This document shows positions 46,723-56,304 of a DNA stretch of 64,000 nucleotides, piece by piece. The stretch lies in the NCBI GenBank assembly GCA_902561155.1, contig CACEOY010000004.1, forward strand, positions 16,721-80,720, given 5' to 3'. The stretch is from an uncultured Pelagibacteraceae bacterium. Its GTDB lineage: Bacteria; Pseudomonadota; Alphaproteobacteria; Pelagibacterales; Pelagibacteraceae. The position numbers were made by a program, and so were the translations under genes. The notes beneath the pieces were generated by a model that saw only the letters and a list, made by a program, of their open reading frames with translations, was not told the DNA's origin and did no database searches. Position 1 is the first letter of the stretch, and every line of letters starts with the position of its first letter.

Positions 46723-47629
46723 TGTTGTTAGTGTCACCTACTATTTTGAGTTCTAATTCTAACCTAACATTACTTTTTTCAAGAACTTTTTGTCTTACTA
46801 ATTCAATTAATTTTTCAATATCTTCGGAAGATGCTCCTCCTTCGTTTACAAAAAAATTACAATGTTTTTTTGATATACTTGCCTTACCAAATGATAAGAG
46901 GTTGCAATTTGAGTCTTTAATTAATTCCCAAGCTTTTTTATCTTTTGGATTTTTAAAAGTACTACCGCAAGTTTTTATTTGGCTTGGTTGAGAATTTTTT
47001 TTATTTGCAATGTAATTTTTAATTTTTTCATAAATCAAACTTTTATCACCTGTTTTTGCTTGAAGTTTAGCTGACAGAATTATTAAATCTTTAGGTAAAT
47101 TAGTACCCCGATAGTTAAATTTTATTTGACTCCTCTTAAATTCTTTTAGATTACCATTAAAATCTATTGTTTTAATTGAAATTAGTATGTTAGAAATTTC
47201 GTCTCCATAACAACCACTATTCATCATTATAGCGCCACCTATTGAACCTGGAATACAGGATAAAAATTCAAAATTAGTAATCGAATTATCCGCAGCAAAT
47301 CTAGATAAAGTTTTATCTAAAGTCCCAGCTCCTACTTCCAAAATATTTTTTTCAATCCTATCGATATATGAAAATTTAGGACTTAATTTAATTACTACTC
47401 CTTTAAAACCACCATCTCTTATTAATGTATTAGACCCAGCGCCCAAGCAAATTATTTTATGAAAATTTTTTATAGTTCCCAAAAAATCTATTATTTGTTC
47501 AATGCTATCTGGCTTAAAAAAAATTTCTGCTGGGCCACCAAGATTAAACCAACTATATTTGGACAAGTCTTCTTTAAAGATAATATTTTTTCCGAATTTG
47601 TCTAATAGCTTAATCTTATTTAATTTCAT
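46715..47629 (-). CDS. murB: UDP-N-acetylenolpyruvoylglucosamine reductase MurB
   Basis: This 304-residue FAD enzyme reduces UDP-GlcNAc-enolpyruvate to UDP-MurNAc. Motifs are SWFNLGGPAEIFFKP, GAGSNTLIRDGGFKGVVI (FAD binding), SCIPGSIGGAIMMNSGCYG, and CGSTFKNP with the catalytic Ser, ending with a FFVNEGGASSEDI segment. The length is typical of the type without an insertion (type II). The ATG overlaps the murC stop in ATGA. Confidence 0.96.
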   Translation of the reverse strand: MKLNKIKLLDKFGKNIIFKEDLSKYSWFNLGGPAEIFFKPDSIEQIIDFLGTIKNFHKIICLGAGSNTLIRDGGFKGVVIKLSPKFSYIDRIEKNILEVGAGTLDKTLSRFAADNSITNFEFLSCIPGSIGGAIMMNSGCYGDEISNILISIKTIDFNGNLKEFKRSQIKFNYRGTNLPKDLIILSAKLQAKTGDKSLIYEKIKNYIANKKNSQPSQIKTCGSTFKNPKDKKAWELIKDSNCNLLSFGKASISKKHCNFFVNEGGASSEDIEKLIELVRQKVLEKSNVRLELELKIVGDTNNNG

Positions 47630-49020
47630 AATGATTGTTTTAAATTTCTCATCCAGTTTGATATTGATCCAGCTCCCATGCCAATTATTATTTCATTTTT
47701 AATCAAATTTTTTTTAAAAAAATTTTTAAAGTCTTGTTCATTTTTTATAATAATAACTTCAACAAAAGAATTAAGAGAAATCATTTTACCAAATTTAATA
47801 AGATCAAAGTTATTTACTATTTTTTCACCAGCAGCATAAATGGGACATAAAATTACTCTGTCTGAAAATTTAAATGATTTTGAAAATTCCTTTTTTAATA
47901 AATTAACTCGACTGAACCTATGTGGCTGAAAGACTGATGTAATTTTTTTTTCATTGGCAACTTTTTTTATTCCTTCAAGAACAGAAAAAATTTCCGTTGG
48001 ATGGTGAGCATAATCATCATAAAATTCATTTTCATTTTTTTCAAATATTTTTGTCATTCTTCTTTGAACTCCTGTAAATTTAAGCAAGGCACTTTTAATT
48101 GTTTTTATTTTGATTCCTAAATTTAGGCATACACTAATAGCAGCAACAGAATTCAATATATTATGTTTACCAATTAGATTTACAATTATATTTTTAAAAA
48201 CCTTTTTTTTTCCTAAAAAGTTTTTAACAATTAAATCAAATTTACAATTTTTATTATTGTATTTTGGTTTAATAATTTGATAATCTGTAAACGGAGCAAA
48301 TCCATATGTTAAAATATTTTTGGTTTTAATTCTTCTTTTTAATTTTTTAATATTTTTGTCATCTATACATATAATACATTTACCGATTGGTGGAGTTTTG
48401 TTTATAAAATGTAAAAAACTATTCTCTAAATTTTTATAATTTTTGTAATAATCTATATGTTCGTTATCAATGTTTGTGACTATAGAATAATTAATAGGAA
48501 GTTTTAAGAAACTTCCGTCAGACTCGTCCGCTTCTAGAACAGCCCATTCTCCCTTTCCATGTTTCGCGTTATTTTTTATAGAATTTATTACGCCGCCGTT
48601 AATTATCGTTGGATCCAGTTTTGACTCCAATAGTATTTTTGAAATTAGTGATGTGGTTGTAGTTTTTCCATGTGAGCCAGAAATAATTATATTTTTTTTT
48701 AATGAAACAATATTTGCAAGCATTTCTACCCTTTCGTAAATTGGTAATTTTCTTTTTTTTGCTTCTTTGACTTCTTGGTTGCTACTTTTAACTGCTGACG
48801 ATTTCACAAGAATAGTTGCGTCTTTAATATTTTTTTTCTTCTGGCCAAGAAAAAACTTGATACCTAATTTTTTGCAATTCTCTACGTTTTTATTCATATT
48901 GATATCACTCCCCTGGACTTTAAAACCCATTATTTTCATAATTTGGGCAAGACCGCTCATACCGATTCCCCCCATTCCAATAAAGTGTATAATTTCTTTT
49001 TGACCTATATTAATTTTCAT
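47626..49020 (-). CDS. murC: UDP-N-acetylmuramate-L-alanine ligase MurC
   Basis: This 464-residue Mur ligase has an N-terminal Rossmann-like domain (IHFIGMGGIGMSGLAQIM), the ATP-binding GSHGKTTTTSLI (near residue 115), EADESDGSF, HAENIL-like NLIGKHNILN, and the family's DDYAHHPTEI. It attaches the first amino acid of the stem peptide. It overlaps murG by 11 bases and murB by 4. No abnormality was seen except strong Lys/Ile bias. Confidence 0.97.
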   Translation of the reverse strand: MKINIGQKEIIHFIGMGGIGMSGLAQIMKIMGFKVQGSDINMNKNVENCKKLGIKFFLGQKKKNIKDATILVKSSAVKSSNQEVKEAKKRKLPIYERVEMLANIVSLKKNIIISGSHGKTTTTSLISKILLESKLDPTIINGGVINSIKNNAKHGKGEWAVLEADESDGSFLKLPINYSIVTNIDNEHIDYYKNYKNLENSFLHFINKTPPIGKCIICIDDKNIKKLKRRIKTKNILTYGFAPFTDYQIIKPKYNNKNCKFDLIVKNFLGKKKVFKNIIVNLIGKHNILNSVAAISVCLNLGIKIKTIKSALLKFTGVQRRMTKIFEKNENEFYDDYAHHPTEIFSVLEGIKKVANEKKITSVFQPHRFSRVNLLKKEFSKSFKFSDRVILCPIYAAGEKIVNNFDLIKFGKMISLNSFVEVIIIKNEQDFKNFFKKNLIKNEIIIGMGAGSISNWMRNLKQSL

Positions 49021-50095
49021 AAAAAAGTTTTGTTATTTCATCTTTTATAATTGTGAATACATTTTTATCAGAATGTTTTTTCTGATTTATCTCAATTGAT
49101 TTTAACATTGATTTATTTTTATGTATTGATTGAAGCAAATTAAATAGACCATTATTTATGTCCTTTTCTTCTAACATAATGCCAAATCCTTTTTCACTAA
49201 AATATTTTGCATTTTTAAATTGATGATTCTCAGAAGATGATGTAAGCGGTATAGAGATAATTGGAATTTTGCAATTTAATAGTTCCGCTAAAGCAGAAGA
49301 GCCTGCTCTAGTTATGACTAAATTTGCCAACTTATAAAATTTTATAATATCAAAAGTAAAATTAAAAAGTTCATAATTTATATTGTTGTTGTTGTATTTC
49401 TTTTGTAAATCAACTTTTTGCTCGCCCAAACATTGTTGGTAAATTTTAAGATCTATATTATTTTTTTTACATTTTACAAATACATCCGGCAATTTTTCAG
49501 CAAAAACTCTGGCAGCCTGACTTCCGCCTAATACCAATATATTCAGTTTGCCAAGTATTTCATCTTTATTTTTTTTTGAATAATAAAGAATATTTTCTCT
49601 CAAAATATTTCCTGTAATAATAATTTTGCTTTCATACTTTGTATTTATTCCTTCAATATCTTTATATGAAACAAAGATTCTTTTTGCAAAAGGTATGAGA
49701 TATCTATTTGCTTTTCCAATTAATAAATTATTTTCATAAATTACAAACGGAATTCTTAAAATCATTCCTGCGAAACAGACTGGGAAAGAGGCATAACCCC
49801 CCATTCCAAATATAAATTTAGGTTTTTTTTTAATAAGAAAAAAAATTGATTTTAAAATAGCAGATATTATTTTACAAATTGATAAAAATATATTATTTTT
49901 ATTTAATGAAGAACTATTAATCAAAATTGTTTTTTTAACATATTTATCGTCAATGTATTTTAAACCCCTTTTGTCAGTAGTAACAATGGAATTAAATCCA
50001 TTTTTGTTAAGATAGTCTGCTAAACTTACTGCAGGAAAAATATGACCCCCGGTGCCTCCTGTTGCTATAATTATATCTTTTTTTAAATCACTCAT
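49010..50095 (-). CDS. murG: UDP-GlcNAc transferase MurG (lipid II synthesis)
   Basis: This glycosyltransferase of about 361 residues makes lipid II from lipid I at the inner leaflet. Motifs are GTGGHIFPAVSLADYL near the start, GMGGYASFPVCFAG, and the C-domain ITRAGSSALAELL and IPLTSSSENHQFKNA. The start is placed at ATG 50095, which overlaps the ftsW stop by 8 bases. A TTG two codons earlier (50101) is possible. It overlaps murC by 11 bases. Confidence 0.96.
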   Translation of the reverse strand: MSDLKKDIIIATGGTGGHIFPAVSLADYLNKNGFNSIVTTDKRGLKYIDDKYVKKTILINSSSLNKNNIFLSICKIISAILKSIFFLIKKKPKFIFGMGGYASFPVCFAGMILRIPFVIYENNLLIGKANRYLIPFAKRIFVSYKDIEGINTKYESKIIITGNILRENILYYSKKNKDEILGKLNILVLGGSQAARVFAEKLPDVFVKCKKNNIDLKIYQQCLGEQKVDLQKKYNNNNINYELFNFTFDIIKFYKLANLVITRAGSSALAELLNCKIPIISIPLTSSSENHQFKNAKYFSEKGFGIMLEEKDINNGLFNLLQSIHKNKSMLKSIEINQKKHSDKNVFTIIKDEITKLFYEN

Positions 50096-51215
50096 TTTCA
50101 AATCTATTTTTTGTAAAATTAAGAATGACTCCAGCCAAAATAGAGCTGCCGATTAATGAGGATCCACCGTAACTCAAAAAAGGTAAAGTCATACCTGTAG
50201 TTGGTAACAAACTCGTGTTTACGCCTACATGAATGAAAGTTTGAAAAATTAGCAAAGACGCTAGTCCACATAGGGCAATTTTTGAATTTTCATCTGAAGA
50301 TTTAAAGCAATTTTTTATTATTTTATAAGAAATGTATAAAAAGATAGTTATTACTATAATTGATATAATAGAACCGAACTCCTCTGCTATTACAGCTATG
50401 ATATAGTCTGTGTGAGCCTCAGGCACACTCTCTTTTAAAATCCCCTCTCCCATTCCCATACCTGTAAGTCCTCCTTGTTTTATTGCTGCTAAAGCTTTGT
50501 CTGTTTGAAAATTATCTCCCTTAGTTGGATCAAAATAAATGTTTAGTCTTTGTATTATATAACCAAATTTTTCTGGAAAGATTACTAAAATAGATATCGA
50601 ACAAATAATTAATAAACCAAACAGGAGAAGAATGTAGCCTATCTTAATTCCAGAAATAAAAACTATAGAAACCCAAGTTGTTATTAATAAAATTGATTGA
50701 CCAACATCTGGCTGATTTAAAAGCAAGATTATTATTACTGATAACAGTATTAAACTTAGAAAATATGAATAATTAAGATTTTTATCTTTTCCACTGGCAA
50801 TTATGTTTGCAGTAAGTAGTACAAAAAAAGGTTTGATTAACTCTATCGGTTGTAAACGAAAAATAAATAAATCAAGCCATCTTTTTGCACCTTTAATTTC
50901 AACACCAATAAAGTGCACTAAAATTAATAATATTAATGAAAATATAAAAATAGGAAGAATTAATTTTTTTAGAAAAGATATTTTTATGTATGAAATATAG
51001 AACATAATTAATATAGCAAAAGTAGAAAATATTAGGTGCCTCGAAAAATAATGATAAAAATCTTTGTTAAGTCTTTCTCCTGCTAATGATGATGTTGAAG
51101 AAAATGAAAAAAAAATTCCCAAAAAAAATAAAACTAAAAAACTAAAAAGAATATTTTTATCGATATTTCTCCAATAATCACTAGTTCTCTCAGGATTAAT
51201 TAAGTTTTTTAGCAT
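50088..51215 (-). CDS. ftsW: Division SEDS peptidoglycan polymerase FtsW
   Basis: This 375-residue protein has about ten transmembrane helices and SEDS motifs: FRLQPIELIKPFFVLLTANI, PEAHTDYIIAVIAEEFGS (with the catalytic Asp in HTD) and LPTTGMTLPFLSYGGSSLI. Its place between murD and murG identifies it as FtsW, partner of FtsI at the septum, rather than RodA. It overlaps murD by 20 bases and murG by 8. Confidence 0.96.
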   Translation of the reverse strand: MLKNLINPERTSDYWRNIDKNILFSFLVLFFLGIFFSFSSTSSLAGERLNKDFYHYFSRHLIFSTFAILIMFYISYIKISFLKKLILPIFIFSLILLILVHFIGVEIKGAKRWLDLFIFRLQPIELIKPFFVLLTANIIASGKDKNLNYSYFLSLILLSVIIILLLNQPDVGQSILLITTWVSIVFISGIKIGYILLLFGLLIICSISILVIFPEKFGYIIQRLNIYFDPTKGDNFQTDKALAAIKQGGLTGMGMGEGILKESVPEAHTDYIIAVIAEEFGSIISIIVITIFLYISYKIIKNCFKSSDENSKIALCGLASLLIFQTFIHVGVNTSLLPTTGMTLPFLSYGGSSLIGSSILAGVILNFTKNRFENE

Positions 51216-52473
51216 AATAATTTACCAAATATTTAAATTTCTCACCTCTTTCAACAAAGTTTTTAAATTGATCGTAAGATGCACTTGCAGGGCTGAATAA
51301 AAAAGTAATTTTTTTTTCTTTATTAAAAGATTTAAAAATTCTATATACTACTTCTTTTAAATTTTTTGCGATTTCATATTTAATTTTATTATGTAAATGT
51401 TTTATAAAAAAATTTTTATGTTTACCTATAATATAAGCTTTAATAATTTTTTTCTTAAACTTATTAATTCTTATTTTATCGTTTTTTTTTGGCTCACCAC
51501 CAGTAATCCAAATAATATTACTATTAGATTTAAAAGCGTATTTTGTAGATTCAAAAGATGTTGCTTTTGAATCATTTATAAAAGTACTTTTGCCTAATTT
51601 TAAAAATATTTCATGGCGATGTGGTAAACCACTGAAAGTTGTTAACGATTTTAAAAAGTTTTTTTTATTTATTTGAAAAAGTTTTGTAATAAAATAGGCA
51701 AATGTTACGTTATCCTTATTAGCATCAAGCTGAAGATATCTATTTTGGTATTTTTCTAATGTAAAAGCATTTTTATTTAAAAACTTTAGTTTTCCTTGAA
51801 ATTTTTTTTTTTTATATATTTTTTTAAGATTAGTGTCATTTAAATATGAAATATCATTTTTTGTTTGATTATTAAAAATTTTTATTTTCGACATTATATA
51901 TTTTTTTTTTGTCCCATGCCAATCTTGATGATCCTGAGAAATATTAAGAATTGCTGCACAATACGGTTTAATAAAATTTGAATACTCTAATTGAAAAGAA
52001 GAGGCTTCAATAACGAAAACACAATTTTTTTCAAATTTTAAATCTAAAATTGGTTTTCCTATATTTCCTGCCAGTTTATTTTTAATCTTATTTTTTTTCA
52101 AAACATGGTGAATTAAAGAACATGTGGTTGATTTGCCATTTGTTCCAGTTATTACAATTGATTTTTTTACATTATTTTTTAAATAGAATAGATCTAAATC
52201 TGTAATAATTTTTTTTTTATTTTGTAATAATATTTTTTTAAACTTTGATTTTTGAATATTAATTCCTGGGCTTAAAATTATGTAATTTACTTTATCTAAT
52301 TGAAACTTAAAATTTTCTTTAAATTTTAAATTATTTTTTAATAAGTTATCATCCCATATATAAATTTTATTTACTTTATTTTTTTTTAAAAAGTTTACTA
52401 CTGACTTACCAGTGAGCCCCAAACCATAAACGGCAAAGCTTTTACCATTAAAATTAAATGATCTTTGCATCAT
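51196..52473 (-). CDS. murD: UDP-N-acetylmuramoylalanine-D-glutamate ligase MurD
   Basis: This 425-residue Mur ligase adds D-Glu. Motifs are FAVYGLGLTGKSVVNFLKK at the N terminus, VITGTNGKSTTCSLIHHVL (ATP site, near residue 108), EASSFQLEYS, LPHRHEIF and FINDSKATSFEST. The start ATGATG overlaps the mraY stop; either ATG is possible (52473 or 52470). It is rich in Lys and Asn, reflecting the A+T bias of this stretch. Confidence 0.95.
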   Translation of the reverse strand: MMQRSFNFNGKSFAVYGLGLTGKSVVNFLKKNKVNKIYIWDDNLLKNNLKFKENFKFQLDKVNYIILSPGINIQKSKFKKILLQNKKKIITDLDLFYLKNNVKKSIVITGTNGKSTTCSLIHHVLKKNKIKNKLAGNIGKPILDLKFEKNCVFVIEASSFQLEYSNFIKPYCAAILNISQDHQDWHGTKKKYIMSKIKIFNNQTKNDISYLNDTNLKKIYKKKKFQGKLKFLNKNAFTLEKYQNRYLQLDANKDNVTFAYFITKLFQINKKNFLKSLTTFSGLPHRHEIFLKLGKSTFINDSKATSFESTKYAFKSNSNIIWITGGEPKKNDKIRINKFKKKIIKAYIIGKHKNFFIKHLHNKIKYEIAKNLKEVVYRIFKSFNKEKKITFLFSPASASYDQFKNFVERGEKFKYLVNYYAKKLN

Positions 52474-53555
52474 CTTAATTTAAGTGTTGCTAATCCAATT
52501 AAAGCCAAAATAATAGCTATGATCCAAAATCTAATGACGATCGTGGACTCCGCCCATCCTTTTTTTTCAAAATGGTGGTGAATTGGTGCCATCATAAAAA
52601 CTCTTTTTCCAGTAAGTTTAAAAGATATCACTTGTATAATTACTGAAATGGTTTCTAAAACAAATAATCCTCCGATAATTGCTAGAACAATTTCATGTTT
52701 AACAATTATTGCTACTGCTGCCAAAGAACCTCCTAACGATAAAGATCCAGTGTCTCCCATAAAAATTTTTGCTGGTGGGGCGTTATACCAAAGAAAGCCT
52801 AGACAGGATCCCACAATAGCTCCACAAAAAATTGCAGTTTCTCCAACTCCAGGAATATATTGAATTTGTAAATATTCAGAAAATATAATATTTCCAACTA
52901 CATAACTTATAAATGTAAATGATAACGCCACTAACATTATTGGGACGGTAGCTAAACCATCCAATCCATCTGTTAAATTTACAGCATTTGATGAGCCAAT
53001 AATCACAAATAACCCGAACGGTATAAAAAATATTCCAAGATCTAGTATTAAATTTTTAAAAAAAGGAAAATAAATATTATTTATATATTCATGATCTGAA
53101 AAATAAATTAATATTAACAAACTAATTAAACCGATTACAAATTGACCGAAAAATTTAAGTTTTGAATTTAATCCAATTGAATTTCTATATTTTATTTTTA
53201 ATAAATCATCTATAAAACCTAAAGTTCCCAGACTGATAGAGATAAGTATCAATGTCCAAATATAAATATTTTTGAGGTCTGCCCATAGAAGGGTGCTAGT
53301 TAACATTCCAATTATAATTATGATTCCTCCCATAGTTGGTGTGCCAGATTTTTTGACAATATGATCAATAGGTCCGTCCTGCCTTATAGGGCCAGTAATA
53401 TCCATTTTTGAAAAAAATTTTATTAGGGGACCTCCTATTATAAAGACAATTATTAGCGAAGTCATTAAAGATAAACCAGTTCTAAATGTAAGATATTTAA
53501 AAACATTTAAAAAAGAGTACTGATCAACAAGTGAAGTTAAAAATTCAAATAACAT
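52470..53555 (-). CDS. mraY: Phospho-N-acetylmuramoyl-pentapeptide transferase MraY
   Basis: This 361-residue integral membrane enzyme forms lipid I. It has about ten transmembrane helices and conserved MraY motifs: GTPTMGGIIII, NLTDGLDGLA (Mg-binding Asp), MGDTGSLSLGG and APIHHHFEKKGW. The length is exactly typical. It overlaps murEF by 11 bases and murD by 4. It is the best conserved protein of this stretch. Confidence 0.98.
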   Translation of the reverse strand: MLFEFLTSLVDQYSFLNVFKYLTFRTGLSLMTSLIIVFIIGGPLIKFFSKMDITGPIRQDGPIDHIVKKSGTPTMGGIIIIIGMLTSTLLWADLKNIYIWTLILISISLGTLGFIDDLLKIKYRNSIGLNSKLKFFGQFVIGLISLLILIYFSDHEYINNIYFPFFKNLILDLGIFFIPFGLFVIIGSSNAVNLTDGLDGLATVPIMLVALSFTFISYVVGNIIFSEYLQIQYIPGVGETAIFCGAIVGSCLGFLWYNAPPAKIFMGDTGSLSLGGSLAAVAIIVKHEIVLAIIGGLFVLETISVIIQVISFKLTGKRVFMMAPIHHHFEKKGWAESTIVIRFWIIAIILALIGLATLKLR

Positions 53556-56304
53556 TAATTCTTCCTTTAGTTAAATTCTCAGAAATTTTTTTTAATCCTG
53601 TTGCATTAGAACCTTTTATCATCAAATAATCATTATTTTGTAAAATTGGAAGCAATATTTCTTTAAAATCAGATTTTTCTTGTAGAATATTACCTCGTTT
53701 ATTTTTATTAACATTTTTATAGGTATTCATCATATATTCTCCATGAATGAATAGTTTGTTTATCTTCGAATGATTAATTATCGGGGATAATTTTTCATGT
53801 AAAATTTTAGATTTACTTCCTAATTCTAGCATATCCCCTAACAAAATATATTTCTGATGTTTATTTTTTATATTTGATAAATTTAAAATAGACTGTTTCA
53901 TGGAGAGAGGGTTTGCATTGTAACTCTCATCTATTAAATTAAAATTTAAATTTTTATATCTAATTTTGTAGATTTTACCTCTTCCTTCTAAAGCTTTAAT
54001 ATCTTTAATTTTATTTATTATCTGATTAATATTTAAATTTAAGATTTCTAAAACTGCAATGGCAAAAGCTATATTTTTAACAATTTGATCTTTGGTTTTA
54101 ATTTTATATTCTTTATTAAACGATTTAATCGTCAATAATTTATATTTAATAAATTTTTTAATTTTGACAATTTTAATATCTGATTTTTTATTGTGTCCTA
54201 CAGAAATTACTTTAATATTTTTTTTTTCAGCTTTAGATTTAAAATAGTCAAAAAATTTGTTATCTCTATCAATTACTAAATAGCCAAAAGCTGAAATATT
54301 ATCAATAATTTCTCCTTTAGCTTTTGCAATATGTCTCAAATTTTTAAAATTTTCGATATGTGCCTCAGCTATATTTGTGATTATTGCAATATTAGGTTTT
54401 ACAAGTCTTGAAAGAGTATCAATTTCACCCTTTTTGCTCATTCCAATTTCAAAAACTGCATACTTGTGTTCTTGTTGTAGATTGCAAAGGCTAAGCGGTA
54501 CCCCGTACGCATTATTAAAAGATCTTGGTGAAAAATATGTATCACCATAATTATTAAGCAATTTTCCAATTAAATCTTTAACTGATGTTTTACCGGAACT
54601 ACCAGTTACAGCGATAATTTTACTGTTTGTATAGTTTCTTTTAAGAATAGCTAATTTTTTTAAAAAGTTGTAAGTATTATTAACCTTTATAACTTTATTT
54701 TTTGAAATTTTTCTAAAATTTTTTGATATCACACAATGATTAGCACCTTTTAAAAAAGCTTCATTTAAATAGTTATGTCCATCGTTATATTTTCCTTTAA
54801 TAGCAAAAAATAAATTTCCCTTTTTTACTGATTTGGAGTCTATTGAAACTCCACAAAAGCCTTTATCCAATTTACCGCTAATTATTTTATTAATTAAAAA
54901 ATTGTTATGTTGAAAATTAATTTTCTTTTTTGATTTATTTTTTCTAATTTTTAAACTTTTAACAATTTTAAAATCAGAAATTTTATATTTCTTTTTTCCA
55001 TAATCCTGGATATCCTCGTGACCTTTGCCTGCTATCAAAATTATTTCGTTTGAATTGGACTCTTTAATAGCTAAATGCACTGCAGCTATTCTATTTCCTA
55101 CCTCTACAACTTTTTCTTTTTTTATGTGTTTAATTATAGCTTTTCTGATTAGTTCTGGTTTTTCTCCTCTCGGATTATCGTCTGTAACAAATATTTTTTT
55201 ACAGAGTCTATTTACGATTTTAGCTATTTTTTTTCTTTTGCTTTTATCTCTTTCTCCCCCACAACCAAATACTATTGTTATATCTTTTCTAAAATATGAT
55301 TTTAAGGAAGATATAGCAGAACTAATTGCATCGGGAGTATGCGCAAAATCTATAAACACCTTTGTTTTATCTGGATATTCTTTTACTAATTCTAATCTTC
55401 CTTTAACACTTTTTAAGTTACTTATACATTTAGATATTTTTTTTTTATTTAAACCAATTATCTCACAAGCTTTAATTGCCATAATTAAGTTTTTTTTTTG
55501 AAAATTCCCAATTGGCTTAAATTCATTTAAGTCATAATCTTTCTTTGAGTAGTCAATATATATTTTTTTTAATCTTTTTTTTTTTACAATTTTGTCTATT
55601 TTTTTTAATTGTGAGATAGCTTTATCGGTAATTATATAATTGCCTTTTTTTAACAATTTTTTAAAGAGTAACAATTTAGCATTTAAATAATTTTTCATTG
55701 ATTTGTGGTAATCCATATGATCTTGACTTAAATTAGTGAAAATTCCAGCTCTAAAATTTATTCCGTTTAGTCTACCTTGATTTAAACCATGACTAGAGGC
55801 TTCTAACAAAACATTATCAATTTTTTTTTCTTTTAAATAATTAAGTTCTTTATGAAGACTAATTATGTCCGGACTTGTGAGATTTTTTTTTTTAAATTTT
55901 TTTGTTTTTATTCCTAGAGTTCCAATAGTTGCTACTGGTAAACCACTTAAAGTTAATATTTGATGAAAGAAATCAGCCACAGAACTTTTTCCGTTGGTGC
56001 CTGTTACTGCAATAATATTTTTTGGTTTTAATTTATAAAATTTGGAGCAGATTTCACCTAATAAATCTTTAATGTTATTAGTTTTAATAATTTTAGCAGT
56101 TCCTTTGACTTTTTTCGAAGAAATAATCGCACAAGCACCTTTTTTTAAAGCATAATTTATAAATTTTTCACCGTTATATTGTGATCCTTTTAAGGCAAAA
56201 AATAAATCACCTTTTTTAAGTTTTCTAGTATCCGAAGAAAGTCCTTTAACTTCTATTTTTGATAGATTACTTGGACAGTTTTTAATTAGTTTTTTTAACA
56301 ACAT
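53545..56304 (-). CDS. murEF: Fused MurE-MurF peptidoglycan amino-acid ligase
   Basis: A single 919-codon frame holds two complete Mur ligases. MurE part (about 1-450): GLSSDTRKLKKGDLFFALKG, ATP site TGTNGKSS at 101-108, EASSHGLNQGRL, and DDNPRG near 376, the motif tied to meso-diaminopimelate addition. MurF part (about 470-919): SIDSKSVKKGNLFFAIKG, ATP site VTGSSGKTS near 565, RSFNNAYGVPLSL, and DESYNANPLSMK. A Lys-rich linker (KIRKNKSKKK) joins them near 450-460. Stand-alone MurE and MurF are about 490 and 450 residues, so neither half is truncated. It would add meso-DAP and then D-Ala-D-Ala. It overlaps ftsI by 23 bases and mraY by 11. MurE-MurF fusions are known in Bordetella. Confidence 0.95.
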   Translation of the reverse strand: MLLKKLIKNCPSNLSKIEVKGLSSDTRKLKKGDLFFALKGSQYNGEKFINYALKKGACAIISSKKVKGTAKIIKTNNIKDLLGEICSKFYKLKPKNIIAVTGTNGKSSVADFFHQILTLSGLPVATIGTLGIKTKKFKKKNLTSPDIISLHKELNYLKEKKIDNVLLEASSHGLNQGRLNGINFRAGIFTNLSQDHMDYHKSMKNYLNAKLLLFKKLLKKGNYIITDKAISQLKKIDKIVKKKRLKKIYIDYSKKDYDLNEFKPIGNFQKKNLIMAIKACEIIGLNKKKISKCISNLKSVKGRLELVKEYPDKTKVFIDFAHTPDAISSAISSLKSYFRKDITIVFGCGGERDKSKRKKIAKIVNRLCKKIFVTDDNPRGEKPELIRKAIIKHIKKEKVVEVGNRIAAVHLAIKESNSNEIILIAGKGHEDIQDYGKKKYKISDFKIVKSLKIRKNKSKKKINFQHNNFLINKIISGKLDKGFCGVSIDSKSVKKGNLFFAIKGKYNDGHNYLNEAFLKGANHCVISKNFRKISKNKVIKVNNTYNFLKKLAILKRNYTNSKIIAVTGSSGKTSVKDLIGKLLNNYGDTYFSPRSFNNAYGVPLSLCNLQQEHKYAVFEIGMSKKGEIDTLSRLVKPNIAIITNIAEAHIENFKNLRHIAKAKGEIIDNISAFGYLVIDRDNKFFDYFKSKAEKKNIKVISVGHNKKSDIKIVKIKKFIKYKLLTIKSFNKEYKIKTKDQIVKNIAFAIAVLEILNLNINQIINKIKDIKALEGRGKIYKIRYKNLNFNLIDESYNANPLSMKQSILNLSNIKNKHQKYILLGDMLELGSKSKILHEKLSPIINHSKINKLFIHGEYMMNTYKNVNKNKRGNILQEKSDFKEILLPILQNNDYLMIKGSNATGLKKISENLTKGRINVI

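Noticed and set aside
46723..46737. GTG start for ddl at 46737
   Set aside because: It would add five residues with no family support; ATG 46722 overlaps the murB stop as at the other junctions.
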